Assembly (NCBI GenBank): GCA_016789905.1
Contig: JAEUQC010000153.1
Span: 1-58,692, forward strand
DNA from: Bryobacterales bacterium
GTDB lineage: Bacteria; Acidobacteriota; Terriglobia; Bryobacterales; Bryobacteraceae
Length of the DNA stretch: 58,692 nucleotides
Direction: 5' to 3'
Shown here: positions 16,008-25,248 of the stretch, one piece after another
How the letters are laid out: each line of letters begins with the position of its first letter
How positions within the stretch are numbered: position 1 is the first letter of the stretch
Translations under genes and position numbers: made by a program
Notes under the pieces: generated by a model
What the model saw: only the letters and a program-made list of their open reading frames with translations
Told to the model about the DNA's origin: nothing
Database searches by the model: none

Positions 16008-19000
16008 CTACTCCGAGCGCAGCGAGGCAAGCAAAGGGGAACGGACGGCGGCGAGTGTGGCGAGCCAGGTGGCCAGAAGCCCAAAGGCGGCCACGGCGAG
16101 CAGCAGGATGCCCAACGACGCGAAGGGCAGCGTATGCGCGCGGAGGGCGAGGGCGGGACTGACGGCGAGGAGCGCGCATATGGTTCCAATCCCTAACCCG
16201 GCGGCGAGAAGCGCCGCGTTTTCGAGGAAAACAATTCGCATCACCTCGCCGGCGGAGAACCCCACTGCGCGCAGGAGGGCTAACTCACGCCGACGTTCCA
16301 GTACGTTGCGCAATAGCACGGCGGCGAGGCCGAAAGTACCAATCAGCAGGCCGAGGGCGCCGAGCGCCTGAAACGTGGAGAGATATGTGTTTTCGACGCG
16401 ATGGAATTGAGCCAGGCGTGCGGAGGCGGGGGAAACGTCGAAGCCGGAATCGGAGAGGGCGTCCTCCAGCGCGGCCGTGACAGCGCCCCATTTTTGCGGA
16501 GGCGCGTCGAGCAGGAAGAGCCGGTGGCCTTGCTCTTCCGGAAACAGGCGGAGGAAGGCCTCTTCGGCGATGAGAATTTCGCTTTGAAAGAGGCTGCCAG
16601 ATAGGGTGCCAACGATGCGAAGGCGGATGGGCTCAACACCGTGCGGGATATCGATGGTATCGCCGATTTGTTTGTGGAGGACGTAGAGCATGGTGTTCAT
16701 GTCCACCATGGCGGGAACGAGACCGTTAGGAAGCGGCGCACCCAGTTGGCTCCAGGCGTTGGGGGGAGAGACGCGGAAACGATCCTGAGCGCGGAAAGCG
16801 GCAGGGACGCCGATTATCTTGGGACGGGTGGGCTGGTAAAGGTTCAGGCAACTTACGTCTTCCCCAGGGCGAACGCGGAAGGGGGCTACCTGGAGGCCAG
16901 CGACGGCGTCTTCATTGATGTTGAGGGCGGCGCGGCCGTCTTTTGAGGCAAGGCTCTGATAGATAGGCCACTGCGATTCGGCCAGCAAGGGAAAGCCGCC
17001 GGTTGAGGACTGTTTGCCGGCATCGAAGCCGCCCGGCGCCTGCCGGAAGGATTCCAGCGAGACGAGAAGAAACACGGCGAGCGCGATGAGCAGGATGGTG
17101 AGGAAACTGCGGGCCGGTTGTTGAGCGGCGCTTGCGAAGGCGAGGTCCGTTAGCGACTGCACGGGAACCAGGCGCGGACTTTCCAGCCACAGGCGGCAGT
17201 AGAGCGCGGCGCCGGTTAGAAGGCAGAACCCGGCGCCGAAGAAGCCGCCTTCGGCGGGGAGTTGCCGCAGGGCGCTGAGCACGACCAGTACGCCGCCGAT
17301 GCCAAGCAAGACAAGCGCCGCCATGCGGAGCCACGCGGGCGTGCGGACAATCAGGTCTGGGCGGGAGCCGGCCAACAGTTGGCGCGGGGACATGTTTCGC
17401 AGGCGGCGGAGGCTGGCCGTGATGATGATTACCGCGAGGACGACGGACTGGAACACCGCCGCCGTGAACGGTGCGGCGGCAAAGTGGAGCGTCAGCGCTG
17501 TGGTTCCGACCGCATCCACCCACCAGGTGCGGAGCGCGTGGAGTATGAAGGCGGAATAGCCAATTCCCAGCAGCATTCCGGCCAGCGAAGCGACTGTGCC
17601 AAGCAGCACTCCCTCCCGAAGGAAGACGCGGCGGACGGCGGAACGGTGGAAGCCGAGAGCTTGATAGAGACCAATCTCCTTTAGGCGCTGCTCCACGCCG
17701 AGGCGGAAGAAGAGTGCCGTGAGCAGCAATGACGAAACGAGCAGAAAGAAGCTGAAATAACCGAAGTACTCGCCGAAGTCTGTTGTGCCTCGGGAAGCTT
17801 CGTCGGCCTGCTGGCGAGGCAGAAGCATGGTGATGCCATCGCGGGGAAGGTCCGTGCTTGGGGTTAGGTTGAGCGTGGGAATGGATTGGCCATCCGCGGA
17901 ATAGAAGCGGATGGCGGTGACCTTACCGAAGCGCGTCTGCCAAAGCTTCTGGCCTTCTTTGAGGCTGACGGCGGCCTTGGGCGTGGCGCGGTAGTCGTCC
18001 CAGTATCGTTCATCCTGCGGGCGAATTTTGGTGAGGTCGAGCGGGAAGGGCGGGTCCCAATCGCTTAGGTCAACGGTGTCGGAGATGCCGGGATATTCGG
18101 GCGACATTTGGCGGTCGCCGAGTATTTCGCGAGGGAGCACGCCGTTGATGATGAAATTGGTGGACGCGGTAAGGAGGCGGCCCTCCTGCTTCCAGAGGTA
18201 GTAATCGAGCGTGACGGCATCGCCGAGTTTGGCTTGCAGTTGCGCGGCGGCCCAGTCGTTAAGAACGATGGTTCCGTCCGGGACTCCTTCGCGCGCGACG
18301 ACGAGGGAGTATGGCACGCTGGCGAAAGGCGTTCGAATAGCGTTGGCCATGTACATCAGGAACACTTCGGCGCGGAGGCCGCTCTTCTTTCCGGTGTCGA
18401 GCGCGCGCTGGACCTGATCGTCGCGCAGGAGGCCGGAGGGGCTTTCGAGTTGGATGCAGCGGCATGCGGCGGGGCGAGTGATGCGAAGGCCGACGTCCTC
18501 CAGACGGAGATGGCCGAGAATGGGCAGGTCGCTGCGAAGTTCATCGGCCAACAGGAGGAGGTTCGCGCGGGCCTCGAGCGCGAGTTCTTTTTGAAGCGTC
18601 GCCAGGCTAACGAAAGCGGCGCGGACGGCGCCTTGGCGCGGTTGCAGGGAGAAACCGCCAATGCCGCTATCGGGCAGCGAACCGCGGTAGCGGAAACGGG
18701 TGGTGCGCACGGACTGTTCTTTGCGCGCGTGGAGCGATTCCTGGGGAATTTCGCTGGGCTTTTCGATACGGAGGAGTACGCCTTCGCCAGCGTTGACGCC
18801 GAATTCGGATGTGAGTGGTTCGCTGAAGACGATGTCGCGCGAGTCGCTGAGGGGGTTGGGAATTTTGTGGAGCGACCAGAATCGTTCATCGACGCCATAG
18901 ACGAGGACCTTGTTGGCGGCGCGTCCGCTGCCCTGGTGTTTGACGACTGATTCAAAAAAGAGGACGGGGGCGGTGGCGGCGCCGATGCGACTGGCAAGAT

Positions 19001-19208
19001 CGGCGGCGAAGGGCTGGGCCGCGACGATGGCGGTGCCGGTATTGCCAAGGCGGCCGGCGGCGATGCCGCGCAGGCTTTCGCGCACGGACTCACCGACAAG
19101 CGCAGAGCCGACCAGCGTGGCGGTGGCGATGGCGAGCCCGGCGGCGACGGCGAGATTGGTTCGCCAGTAGTGCCGCAAGCTGCGTCGCGTCAGGTCGCTG
19201 CGAGTCAT
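16008..19208 (-). CDS. Giant FtsX-type ABC permease (MacB/LolCE-like)
   Basis: The 1066-aa membrane protein has an N-terminal anchor helix (LAVAAGLAIATATLVGSALV), a large periplasmic region, a first FtsX core at about 470-600, additional helices near 630-700, a second periplasmic region, and a second FtsX core at about 945-1060 ending AAVRSPLLASLRSE. Each core has the (R/K)xx-E-(I/L)-(G/A)-LxxA(L/V)GF signature (LKEIGLYQALGF, RELALLRAVGF). Such duplicated permeases work with a LolD/MacB ATPase to move lipids, lipoproteins or other substrates from the outer leaflet of the inner membrane by a mechanical cycle. The ATPase gene lies four bases upstream. Confidence 0.88.
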   Translation of the reverse strand: MTRSDLTRRSLRHYWRTNLAVAAGLAIATATLVGSALVGESVRESLRGIAAGRLGNTGTAIVAAQPFAADLASRIGAATAPVLFFESVVKHQGSGRAANKVLVYGVDERFWSLHKIPNPLSDSRDIVFSEPLTSEFGVNAGEGVLLRIEKPSEIPQESLHARKEQSVRTTRFRYRGSLPDSGIGGFSLQPRQGAVRAAFVSLATLQKELALEARANLLLLADELRSDLPILGHLRLEDVGLRITRPAACRCIQLESPSGLLRDDQVQRALDTGKKSGLRAEVFLMYMANAIRTPFASVPYSLVVAREGVPDGTIVLNDWAAAQLQAKLGDAVTLDYYLWKQEGRLLTASTNFIINGVLPREILGDRQMSPEYPGISDTVDLSDWDPPFPLDLTKIRPQDERYWDDYRATPKAAVSLKEGQKLWQTRFGKVTAIRFYSADGQSIPTLNLTPSTDLPRDGITMLLPRQQADEASRGTTDFGEYFGYFSFFLLVSSLLLTALFFRLGVEQRLKEIGLYQALGFHRSAVRRVFLREGVLLGTVASLAGMLLGIGYSAFILHALRTWWVDAVGTTALTLHFAAAPFTAAVFQSVVLAVIIITASLRRLRNMSPRQLLAGSRPDLIVRTPAWLRMAALVLLGIGGVLVVLSALRQLPAEGGFFGAGFCLLTGAALYCRLWLESPRLVPVQSLTDLAFASAAQQPARSFLTILLIALAVFLLVSLESFRQAPGGFDAGKQSSTGGFPLLAESQWPIYQSLASKDGRAALNINEDAVAGLQVAPFRVRPGEDVSCLNLYQPTRPKIIGVPAAFRAQDRFRVSPPNAWSQLGAPLPNGLVPAMVDMNTMLYVLHKQIGDTIDIPHGVEPIRLRIVGTLSGSLFQSEILIAEEAFLRLFPEEQGHRLFLLDAPPQKWGAVTAALEDALSDSGFDVSPASARLAQFHRVENTYLSTFQALGALGLLIGTFGLAAVLLRNVLERRRELALLRAVGFSAGEVMRIVFLENAALLAAGLGIGTICALLAVSPALALRAHTLPFASLGILLLAVAAFGLLATWLATLAAVRSPLLASLRSE

Positions 19209-19212
19209 GGGA

Positions 19213-19881
19213 CTAGGCGGTGCGCTCCAACCGGCGCCCGCGCATGGCGAATTGCTGGGGGAACTCGGCCGCGATGGCGGGGCTGTGCGTGACGATCATC
19301 AGGATCGACAGCATTTCCTTCTGCAGGCCGGCCAGCAGGGTGAGGACCTGCCAGGCAGTGGCTTCGTCGAGATTGCCGGTGGGCTCGTCGCAAAGGAGAA
19401 GCTTCGGCTGGCGGATGAGAGCGCGAGCGATGGCGACGCGCTGCTTTTCGCCGCCGGAGAGTTGGGCGGGGAAATGATCGATCCGCGGCGTAAGGCCCGC
19501 GCGGTCGATGAGCTCTTTGGCGCGAATTGTGGCGTTGTCTTCGCGGTCGCCGACGAGTGTTGGCGTCAAAACATTCTCGAGCACCGTGCACTGCGGAAGC
19601 AGGCAATGATCCTGAAAAATGAAGCCAATCCGGGTATTGCGGAACTTCGCTTGTTCTGCTTCCTTGAGCGACCAGGGCTCAATGCCATCGAACAGAAGCT
19701 GGCCGGAAGTGGGCGGATCGAGCAAGCCAAGGATTTGGAGCAGCGTGCTTTTGCCGCTCCCGGAAGGCCCCATGATTGAAAGCGCATCGCCCGGAATCAG
19801 GTCCAGGTTGACATCCTCCAACACGGGGACTGGGCCCGCGGCCGATTCATAGGTCTTCGAGATTGCCCGAGCTTGTAGCAT
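19213..19881 (-). CDS. LolD/MacB-type ABC transporter ATP-binding protein
   Basis: The 222-aa ATPase is the usual LolD length. Walker A is GPSGSGKST, the Q-loop region is FIFQDHCLLPQ, the signature is LSGGEKQRVAIARAL, Walker B is LLLCDEPTGNLD, and the H-loop is VTHS. The DEPTGNLD form and the FQDHCLLPQCTVLENV block are typical of the LolD/MacB/FtsE class that pairs with FtsX-fold permeases. It ends four bases before its permease gene and starts six bases after the glycosyltransferase. Confidence 0.93.
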   Translation of the reverse strand: MLQARAISKTYESAAGPVPVLEDVNLDLIPGDALSIMGPSGSGKSTLLQILGLLDPPTSGQLLFDGIEPWSLKEAEQAKFRNTRIGFIFQDHCLLPQCTVLENVLTPTLVGDREDNATIRAKELIDRAGLTPRIDHFPAQLSGGEKQRVAIARALIRQPKLLLCDEPTGNLDEATAWQVLTLLAGLQKEMLSILMIVTHSPAIAAEFPQQFAMRGRRLERTA

Positions 19882-19887
19882 GTGATT

Positions 19888-21168
19888 CTAAACGAACGCC
19901 GCCAATTGTGCCGCCGCCATTTCCGTCGCCGAGTAATACCGGCGGACGCCTTCCGCTCCCTGGGCGGCAAGTTCGGCGCGGCGGTCCGCGTCACAAATCA
20001 TATTCTGCAACGAATCGGCCAGCGCATGGGAGTTGTTCGGTTCCACCAGAATACCGCCGCCGGCGCGCGCAAGGATTTCAGGGAACGCGCCGTGGGCGGG
20101 AAGAACGACGGGCGTGCCGTTGGCAAGGGCCTCCAGGACGAAAAGGCCCTTGGGCTCGACGTATTCGGTGGGGACGCAAAGGATGTCAATGTCGCGCAAA
20201 AAGCGCATCTTTTCTTCCCGCGACAGCGCGCCATGATAAGCCACTTCCGGCCCCAGCCCGGCCTGCCGCATTTTTTCCATTTCGCCTTCGAAGAATTCGC
20301 GATGTTCGGGAAGCATGTAGCCGGCGATTTCCAGGCGGGTGGCGGGCACACCGGGGCGATGGCGAAGAACGCGGTAGGCCTCGCAGAGATGTTGAAGCCC
20401 CTTTGCTGGATCAATACGAGCGAAGAAGCCGATTTTTGCCACGTCGCGCGGGGGCTTGGGGCTGGCGTGGCAGCCATCGAGAGAGATGCCAATGGGAACG
20501 ACGCGCAGCTTTGCTTTCGGAATGTCGAGGTAGCTGCTCATGAACGCCGCATAGTAGGCGCTGACGGCGAGGAACCGGTCCACATGGGAAAGCGCGGCCT
20601 TGATCAGCCGTTTCGATTCGGATTTGTAGGGTTCCGGGAGGCCTTCCAGAAAGAGATCCTCGCCCTGCAACGAGCAGACGATAAGAGCGCCGCCGGAGGC
20701 ACGCCGCAGCGGCTCTGCCATGGCGATCAGCAATGTGAACGGCAGGCAGATTACGTCGAACTTCGGTTCGCTCCGTAGCCAATCGGCGATCTTGCGAAAC
20801 TCCTTGGCGATGGGGCCCGTTTCGCCTTTCAGCATGTCGACAGTCATTTCGCCGAGAAACTGCGGTGTGACGCCAATGGACTTTTGGGAAGCGCGCCGCA
20901 GCGCCCAACTGTTGTCGAACAGCAAGCGGTCGAGGAAAGCCGGCGTGTAGCGAAAGATGGCGGATTTTTGTTGCAGGTATACGCTGATGCCGCCGAAGAA
21001 GACGCGGCCATCGGAGACGTTTTCTTCGTCGGTGAGTGTGGGGGTGTAGACAGGCATCAGGACCACGTCGTGGCCCTGCCGGATCAACTCCGCGGCCAGA
21101 GCGTTGTCACGCATGCAGGAGCCGCAGAACATGTTGGCGGCTCCCGCGGTGACGTGAAGGATGCGCAT
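19888..21168 (-). CDS. GT4-family glycosyltransferase
   Basis: The 426-aa product is a GT-B fold enzyme. The N-terminal Rossmann domain begins MRILHVTAGAANMFCGSCMRDNAL, and the C-terminal domain contains the family's E-x7-E nucleotide-sugar motif in EPKGLFVLEALANGTPVV. There are no transmembrane helices. It would transfer a sugar from an NDP- or UDP-donor to a lipid or other acceptor at the inner face of the membrane. Its ATG overlaps the TGA of the reductase gene (TGATG), implying coupled translation, so its acceptor may be the product of the ligase/reductase pair (inference). Confidence 0.85.
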   Translation of the reverse strand: MRILHVTAGAANMFCGSCMRDNALAAELIRQGHDVVLMPVYTPTLTDEENVSDGRVFFGGISVYLQQKSAIFRYTPAFLDRLLFDNSWALRRASQKSIGVTPQFLGEMTVDMLKGETGPIAKEFRKIADWLRSEPKFDVICLPFTLLIAMAEPLRRASGGALIVCSLQGEDLFLEGLPEPYKSESKRLIKAALSHVDRFLAVSAYYAAFMSSYLDIPKAKLRVVPIGISLDGCHASPKPPRDVAKIGFFARIDPAKGLQHLCEAYRVLRHRPGVPATRLEIAGYMLPEHREFFEGEMEKMRQAGLGPEVAYHGALSREEKMRFLRDIDILCVPTEYVEPKGLFVLEALANGTPVVLPAHGAFPEILARAGGGILVEPNNSHALADSLQNMICDADRRAELAAQGAEGVRRYYSATEMAAAQLAAFV

Positions 21169-22592
21169 CAGGCTACGGTTTCAAGCACGCTTTGGAAGGC
21201 GCGCCGGGCGTAGAGGTGATCGAACAGATTGCCTTCGTGCGGCTGGTCCCAACTGATCTTCATGGTGGAGATGGGGCCGAAGTTCAGGCGGCCGATATGG
21301 TTGTTTGTGAGCAGCCGCTGTTGCAGGGCCTTATCGTTGGTGATGGCGGTGCATACCAGCGTGGGGCCCAGGCAATCGGGCAGTTCGCTGGCGTCCACCT
21401 GCACCACGCTCGCATAGGGGAATAGGAACTCGCGGTTGGCCAGCGCATGTTCTTTCGAACAGTTGACGATGGCGGGGAGCACGTAGGTACACCCGTCTTT
21501 TTCCGCGACGCGGGGCGTGCCGCGCTTCTTTTCGACGAGGTCCTCGACGCCGTCCATCTCCGCGTCGATCATGGCGGAAATACGCCGGGCGATATCGGGC
21601 GAGGCGAAGGGCGCGACCGCGGCTTCGGGGTCGTCTTCGGCGCGCGGCGCGATTTTGGCGAAGCGTTCGGCGAGGGCTTCGGCGATCTCCTTGCCGTTGG
21701 CGGTGGTCCAGACGCTGGAGCAATTGACGCACGATCGCCCGGAGTTCTGGGCAATGGAATCGGCGATGAGGTCGATGTACTTCTCCCAGTTTTGGGCGCC
21801 TTCATCGGAGAGAACGATCTTCGAGTAACCGGGGCCGTGTATTTCAATGCGCGGATCGCCGGCCCACGCCTTAGCGGCGCCCACATCGCCAAACAACATG
21901 CCGCGGCCGGTTTGGCGCAGAATCTCGCCGCCGCCGCCGTGATTGGTGGAGTAATAGCCGAACACTTCCGGCGGCACGCCGGCCTTGATGTAGGCCTGCG
22001 CGATGCGGTACGGAGTCCATGGTTCAGAGCCGCCGGGCTTGAGAATGAGCGGCGTCTTGAACGCGATGGCCGGCGCCCACAGCGAATGAACCCCGGGAGA
22101 GTTGGACGGCAGTATGACCCCGAGCGAATGACCGCGCGGGAAGAAACTGAGCGCACGGCCGCCAATGTCGCCGTAGCCGCGGTCGAGCATGTCGAGATCG
22201 GGCAGGCGGGTGAGGCCGGCCAGCACGGTTTCCATGGAGTCCAGCACGCCGCGCACCTTCTCCATATTCCGGCGCACCATGACGTTGGGAGAGCCCGTGG
22301 TGCCGGTGATCTGCCTGACGATGTCGTCCGGGGACTGCATGGAATCGCCGAGCGGGAGTTCATCTTCGGCGAAGTGCTTTGCGGCTTTCTTCGCCATCGA
22401 GATCAACTCGCGGGTGGAAAAGCCCTGCAAAATGGCGTGCATTTCACCCTGCTTCAGCAGGTCGCGCCGGATGAGTCCAATGTTTGCCTGGCTGATTTCG
22501 GCGAGTTGTTCGCCGGTACGGTAGTGGAAGGCTTTGTTGACGTCGATGGATTTGTACGGTTTGCCCTGGCGCAGGATCGGGATGTGGATCAT
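21168..22592 (-). CDS. LuxC-like acyl reductase / aldehyde dehydrogenase superfamily protein
   Basis: The 474-aa product has an aldehyde-dehydrogenase fold: LGVILPSNSPGVHSLWAPAIAFKTPLI spans the cofactor region, and the nucleophile region is SGRSCVNCSS, with C288 the likely catalytic Cys and C291 close by. The ELGG general-base segment of ordinary ALDHs is replaced by EIHGPGYSKIVL, as in acylating or LuxC-type enzymes that reduce acyl thioesters or acyl enzymes to aldehydes with NADPH. It follows an adenylate-forming protein by two bases. The substrate chain is unknown. The call is based on motif reading and the LuxC/LuxE-like pairing. Confidence 0.7.
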   Translation of the reverse strand: MIHIPILRQGKPYKSIDVNKAFHYRTGEQLAEISQANIGLIRRDLLKQGEMHAILQGFSTRELISMAKKAAKHFAEDELPLGDSMQSPDDIVRQITGTTGSPNVMVRRNMEKVRGVLDSMETVLAGLTRLPDLDMLDRGYGDIGGRALSFFPRGHSLGVILPSNSPGVHSLWAPAIAFKTPLILKPGGSEPWTPYRIAQAYIKAGVPPEVFGYYSTNHGGGGEILRQTGRGMLFGDVGAAKAWAGDPRIEIHGPGYSKIVLSDEGAQNWEKYIDLIADSIAQNSGRSCVNCSSVWTTANGKEIAEALAERFAKIAPRAEDDPEAAVAPFASPDIARRISAMIDAEMDGVEDLVEKKRGTPRVAEKDGCTYVLPAIVNCSKEHALANREFLFPYASVVQVDASELPDCLGPTLVCTAITNDKALQQRLLTNNHIGRLNFGPISTMKISWDQPHEGNLFDHLYARRAFQSVLETVA

Positions 22593-22594
22593 GG

Positions 22595-23686
22595 CTAGTA
22601 GACTCCCTCCACGACGGACTTCTGGAACTTGGAGAAAGGCCGCACGTTACGAACGCCATCCCAGGGATACTGCGCGCACGGGGCTTCGCGTTCGCACTCG
22701 TCGCGCTCCAGGAAGCGCGGAATGAAGGTCTCTTTGGTAAGCGTCGTCAGCCGAACCCGGCCGGTGGCGCCATAGGGAACCAGTTCGTCCGTACGATCCG
22801 GGTGAACCACTTCCAGCACGGCGCGCGGAGCGGGCGGATAGTAGATAATGGCCCAGTTGTCTTCTTTGGCGGGGGCGCGGTGCGTGGCCAAGCCCATGAG
22901 CGTGTTGCCATAGGTGGGGGCAAAATAGACATCGGGGCCGAGCAACTCTTCCACGGCGAAGCGGTGGAACTGCGGCGTCATTTCGGTGCCGCCGCAGAAG
23001 ACGCCCTTCATGCCGTATTTGGCGAGATTGATCTTTTCGCAAAGCGCTTCCAGCAGCTTCGGCGTGGTGAACATGCACTCAATCTTGTTCGCGCGCAGAA
23101 TGGTCAGAGCCTGGTCGATACAGTGCTGCTTGTACAACTCCGCTTCGCGGATTTCACCGCGCTTGATGAGCTTGATGACCCAGCGGGGATCGAGATCCAC
23201 GCAGAAGGCGATGCCGCCGCGGTGCTGCGCGAGGTGTTCCACGGCCAGGCGCAGACGGCGTGGGCCGGACGGGCCGAGCATGAGCCAATCGGACCCCTTG
23301 GGGAACGAGGCGTCGGGCAGTGTATTGGAGAACTGTTCGTAGTCGATGCGGAAATCGTTGATCTGCACGCGCGACTTGGGAACGCCTGTGGAGCCGCCGG
23401 TTTCAAACACGTATACGGGCTTGTCGGCATAGCCCTTCGGCACCCAGCGGCGAACGGGCCCGCCGCGCAGGGCGTCGTCTTCAAAGTTGCCGAATTTGTC
23501 CAGGTCGGCGTAGGTGTGAATCTCCTTGCGGGGATCCCAGCCGGCCTTCGCGGCCCAGTCCAGCCAGAACGGACAGCCGGTATCCGGATTGAAATGCCAT
23601 TGAATAATCTCGCGGACGTGGGCGTCCAGCGCCGCGCGGGATGCCTGGACCTGCGCTTCGAGTTCGGGTGCAATCGCTGTGGACAT
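22595..23686 (-). CDS. LuxE/phenylacetate-CoA-ligase-like adenylate-forming protein
   Basis: The 363-aa product contains the AMP-binding loop FETGGSTGVPKSR (residues 94-106) and a PTYGNTLMG block, the layout of PaaK/LuxE-type carboxylate-activating proteins. It is shorter than PaaK (about 430 aa) and close to LuxE (about 370 aa), an acyl-protein synthetase. It ends at the FSKFQKSVVEGVY region without the full C-terminal domain. It likely activates a carboxylic acid for the reductase encoded two bases downstream. AGGAG precedes its ATG with good spacing, and it is the first gene of the leftward operon. Confidence 0.7.
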   Translation of the reverse strand: MSTAIAPELEAQVQASRAALDAHVREIIQWHFNPDTGCPFWLDWAAKAGWDPRKEIHTYADLDKFGNFEDDALRGGPVRRWVPKGYADKPVYVFETGGSTGVPKSRVQINDFRIDYEQFSNTLPDASFPKGSDWLMLGPSGPRRLRLAVEHLAQHRGGIAFCVDLDPRWVIKLIKRGEIREAELYKQHCIDQALTILRANKIECMFTTPKLLEALCEKINLAKYGMKGVFCGGTEMTPQFHRFAVEELLGPDVYFAPTYGNTLMGLATHRAPAKEDNWAIIYYPPAPRAVLEVVHPDRTDELVPYGATGRVRLTTLTKETFIPRFLERDECEREAPCAQYPWDGVRNVRPFSKFQKSVVEGVY

Positions 23687-23739
23687 GAGACTCCTATATT
23701 ACTGGCAGATTCCTCTATTTTGCTTCGGATGTAATTTCC

Positions 23740-25248
23740 ATGTCATTCACGCCGTCGCATAATGGAGAAATGCTTCCCTGGATCATCGCCGCGCTGGCCG
23801 GTCTACTGGCCGCAGCCGTCCTCCGCCGGAAGGTGCGGCTGTGGCGGAAACTGTTGTTCGCCGGGCCGTTGATGGCCGTGGCCGCCGTGGCGCTGCTGTT
23901 TGCCTCCGGTATGCGCATGGAAATGGAAGGCGGCGGCATTCCCAAATTTGTTACCTTCCAAAATCCGGAAAAGCAAGCGGCGCAAATTGAAGCGGACCGG
24001 GCGCGGGAAGCCACGGCGGCGCCGAGCGTTGATCCGGCCCCGATGGCGGCCAAGCCGCAGGCGGAACCGGTGGCGGAGCCAACCGTGGTGCAGGCGGCGG
24101 TGAATGCGGCCTGGCCTGATTATCGCGGGCGCGCGCGAGACGGCGTGTCCACGGAGAAAATTTTGACCAACTGGCCGGCGGGCAAACTGCCCGAACTGTG
24201 GCGCAAGCCGGTGGGCGGGGGCTGGGCGTCGTTCGTGATTGCAGGCAACCTGGCCTACACGATTGAGCAGCGGCGGCAGCAGGAAGTGGTGGCCGCCTAT
24301 GACACGGCCACCGGGCGCGAAGTGTGGACGCACAAGTACGCGGCCGATTTTCAGGAGTCGATGGGCGGCCCTGGGCCGCGGGCGACGCCCACCTGGCATG
24401 AAGGCAAAGTCTATTCGATGGGCGCGACCGGGGAGCTATACGTGCTGGATGGGCTAACCGGGAAGGTGGTTTGGCACAAGAACATTTTGGAAGATAATGG
24501 CGCCGAGAATATCACCTGGGCGATGTCGGCGTCGCCGCTCATTGTGGATGACACGGTTATTGTGCAGCCAGGCGGCGCGTCGAACAAGTCGATCGTTGCC
24601 TACAACAAAAACACCGGCGCGCGGGTGTGGGGCTCGCTGGGCGACCGCACTTCTTACGCTTCGCCGATGCTTGTTACGCTGGCCGGAAAGCGGCAGATTG
24701 TCACGATCACCGCGCTGCGCGCGGTGGGGCTGGATGCCACCAGCGGCAAGCTGCTGTGGGAGTATCCGTGGACCACGGAATACGACATCAACAGCGCCCA
24801 GCCGATTATTGTGGGGCCGAATCGATTGGTGATCTCCTCCGGCTACGGCCACGGCGCGGCGCTGCTGGAGATTTCGCCGTCTGGCGCAAAGAAGATCTGG
24901 GAGAACAAGAAGCTGAAGAACAAGTTCAATTCCAGCGTTTTTCTGGATGGCTACATTTACGGCTTCGACGAGTCGATTTTCACGTGCATCGACGCCAAGA
25001 CGGGCGAACCCGCCTGGAAGGCTGGCCGTTACGGTTACGGGCAGGTGTTGCTTGCCAGCGGCCACCTAGTGATTACTAGCGAACAAGGAGAAGTTGTGCT
25101 GCTGAAGGCGGACCCAACCGCGCACCGCGAGCTATACAAATTCCAGGCGCTGGAAGGCCGCACCTGGAACGTCCCAGCCATTGCCGACGGCCGGCTTTTT
25201 GTCCGAAACGCAACCGAGATGGCGGCGTACAAGATTTCCGTTCCATGA
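23740..25248 (+). CDS. Membrane-anchored PQQ-like beta-propeller protein
   Basis: The 502-aa product has two hydrophobic N-terminal segments (LPWIIAALAGLLAAAVL, then LLFAGPLMAVAAVALLF), a Pro/Ala-rich linker to about residue 120, and a BamB-like propeller with repeated blades (YDTATGREVWTHKY, LDGLTGKVVWHKN, LDATSGKLLWEYP, IDAKTGEPAWKAG). No alcohol-dehydrogenase catalytic domain is evident, so binding or scaffolding is more likely than quinoprotein catalysis. An alternative ATG at 23770 has GGAG only two bases away. Its stop overlaps the TonB receptor start by four bases, suggesting joint function at the envelope. Confidence 0.82.
   Translation: MSFTPSHNGEMLPWIIAALAGLLAAAVLRRKVRLWRKLLFAGPLMAVAAVALLFASGMRMEMEGGGIPKFVTFQNPEKQAAQIEADRAREATAAPSVDPAPMAAKPQAEPVAEPTVVQAAVNAAWPDYRGRARDGVSTEKILTNWPAGKLPELWRKPVGGGWASFVIAGNLAYTIEQRRQQEVVAAYDTATGREVWTHKYAADFQESMGGPGPRATPTWHEGKVYSMGATGELYVLDGLTGKVVWHKNILEDNGAENITWAMSASPLIVDDTVIVQPGGASNKSIVAYNKNTGARVWGSLGDRTSYASPMLVTLAGKRQIVTITALRAVGLDATSGKLLWEYPWTTEYDINSAQPIIVGPNRLVISSGYGHGAALLEISPSGAKKIWENKKLKNKFNSSVFLDGYIYGFDESIFTCIDAKTGEPAWKAGRYGYGQVLLASGHLVITSEQGEVVLLKADPTAHRELYKFQALEGRTWNVPAIADGRLFVRNATEMAAYKISVP

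Noticed and set aside
21447..23734. Plus-strand frames of 383 aa and 310 aa opposite the reductase and ligase genes
   Set aside because: They are shadow frames; the minus-strand ALDH Cys motif and AMP-binding loop are the real signals.
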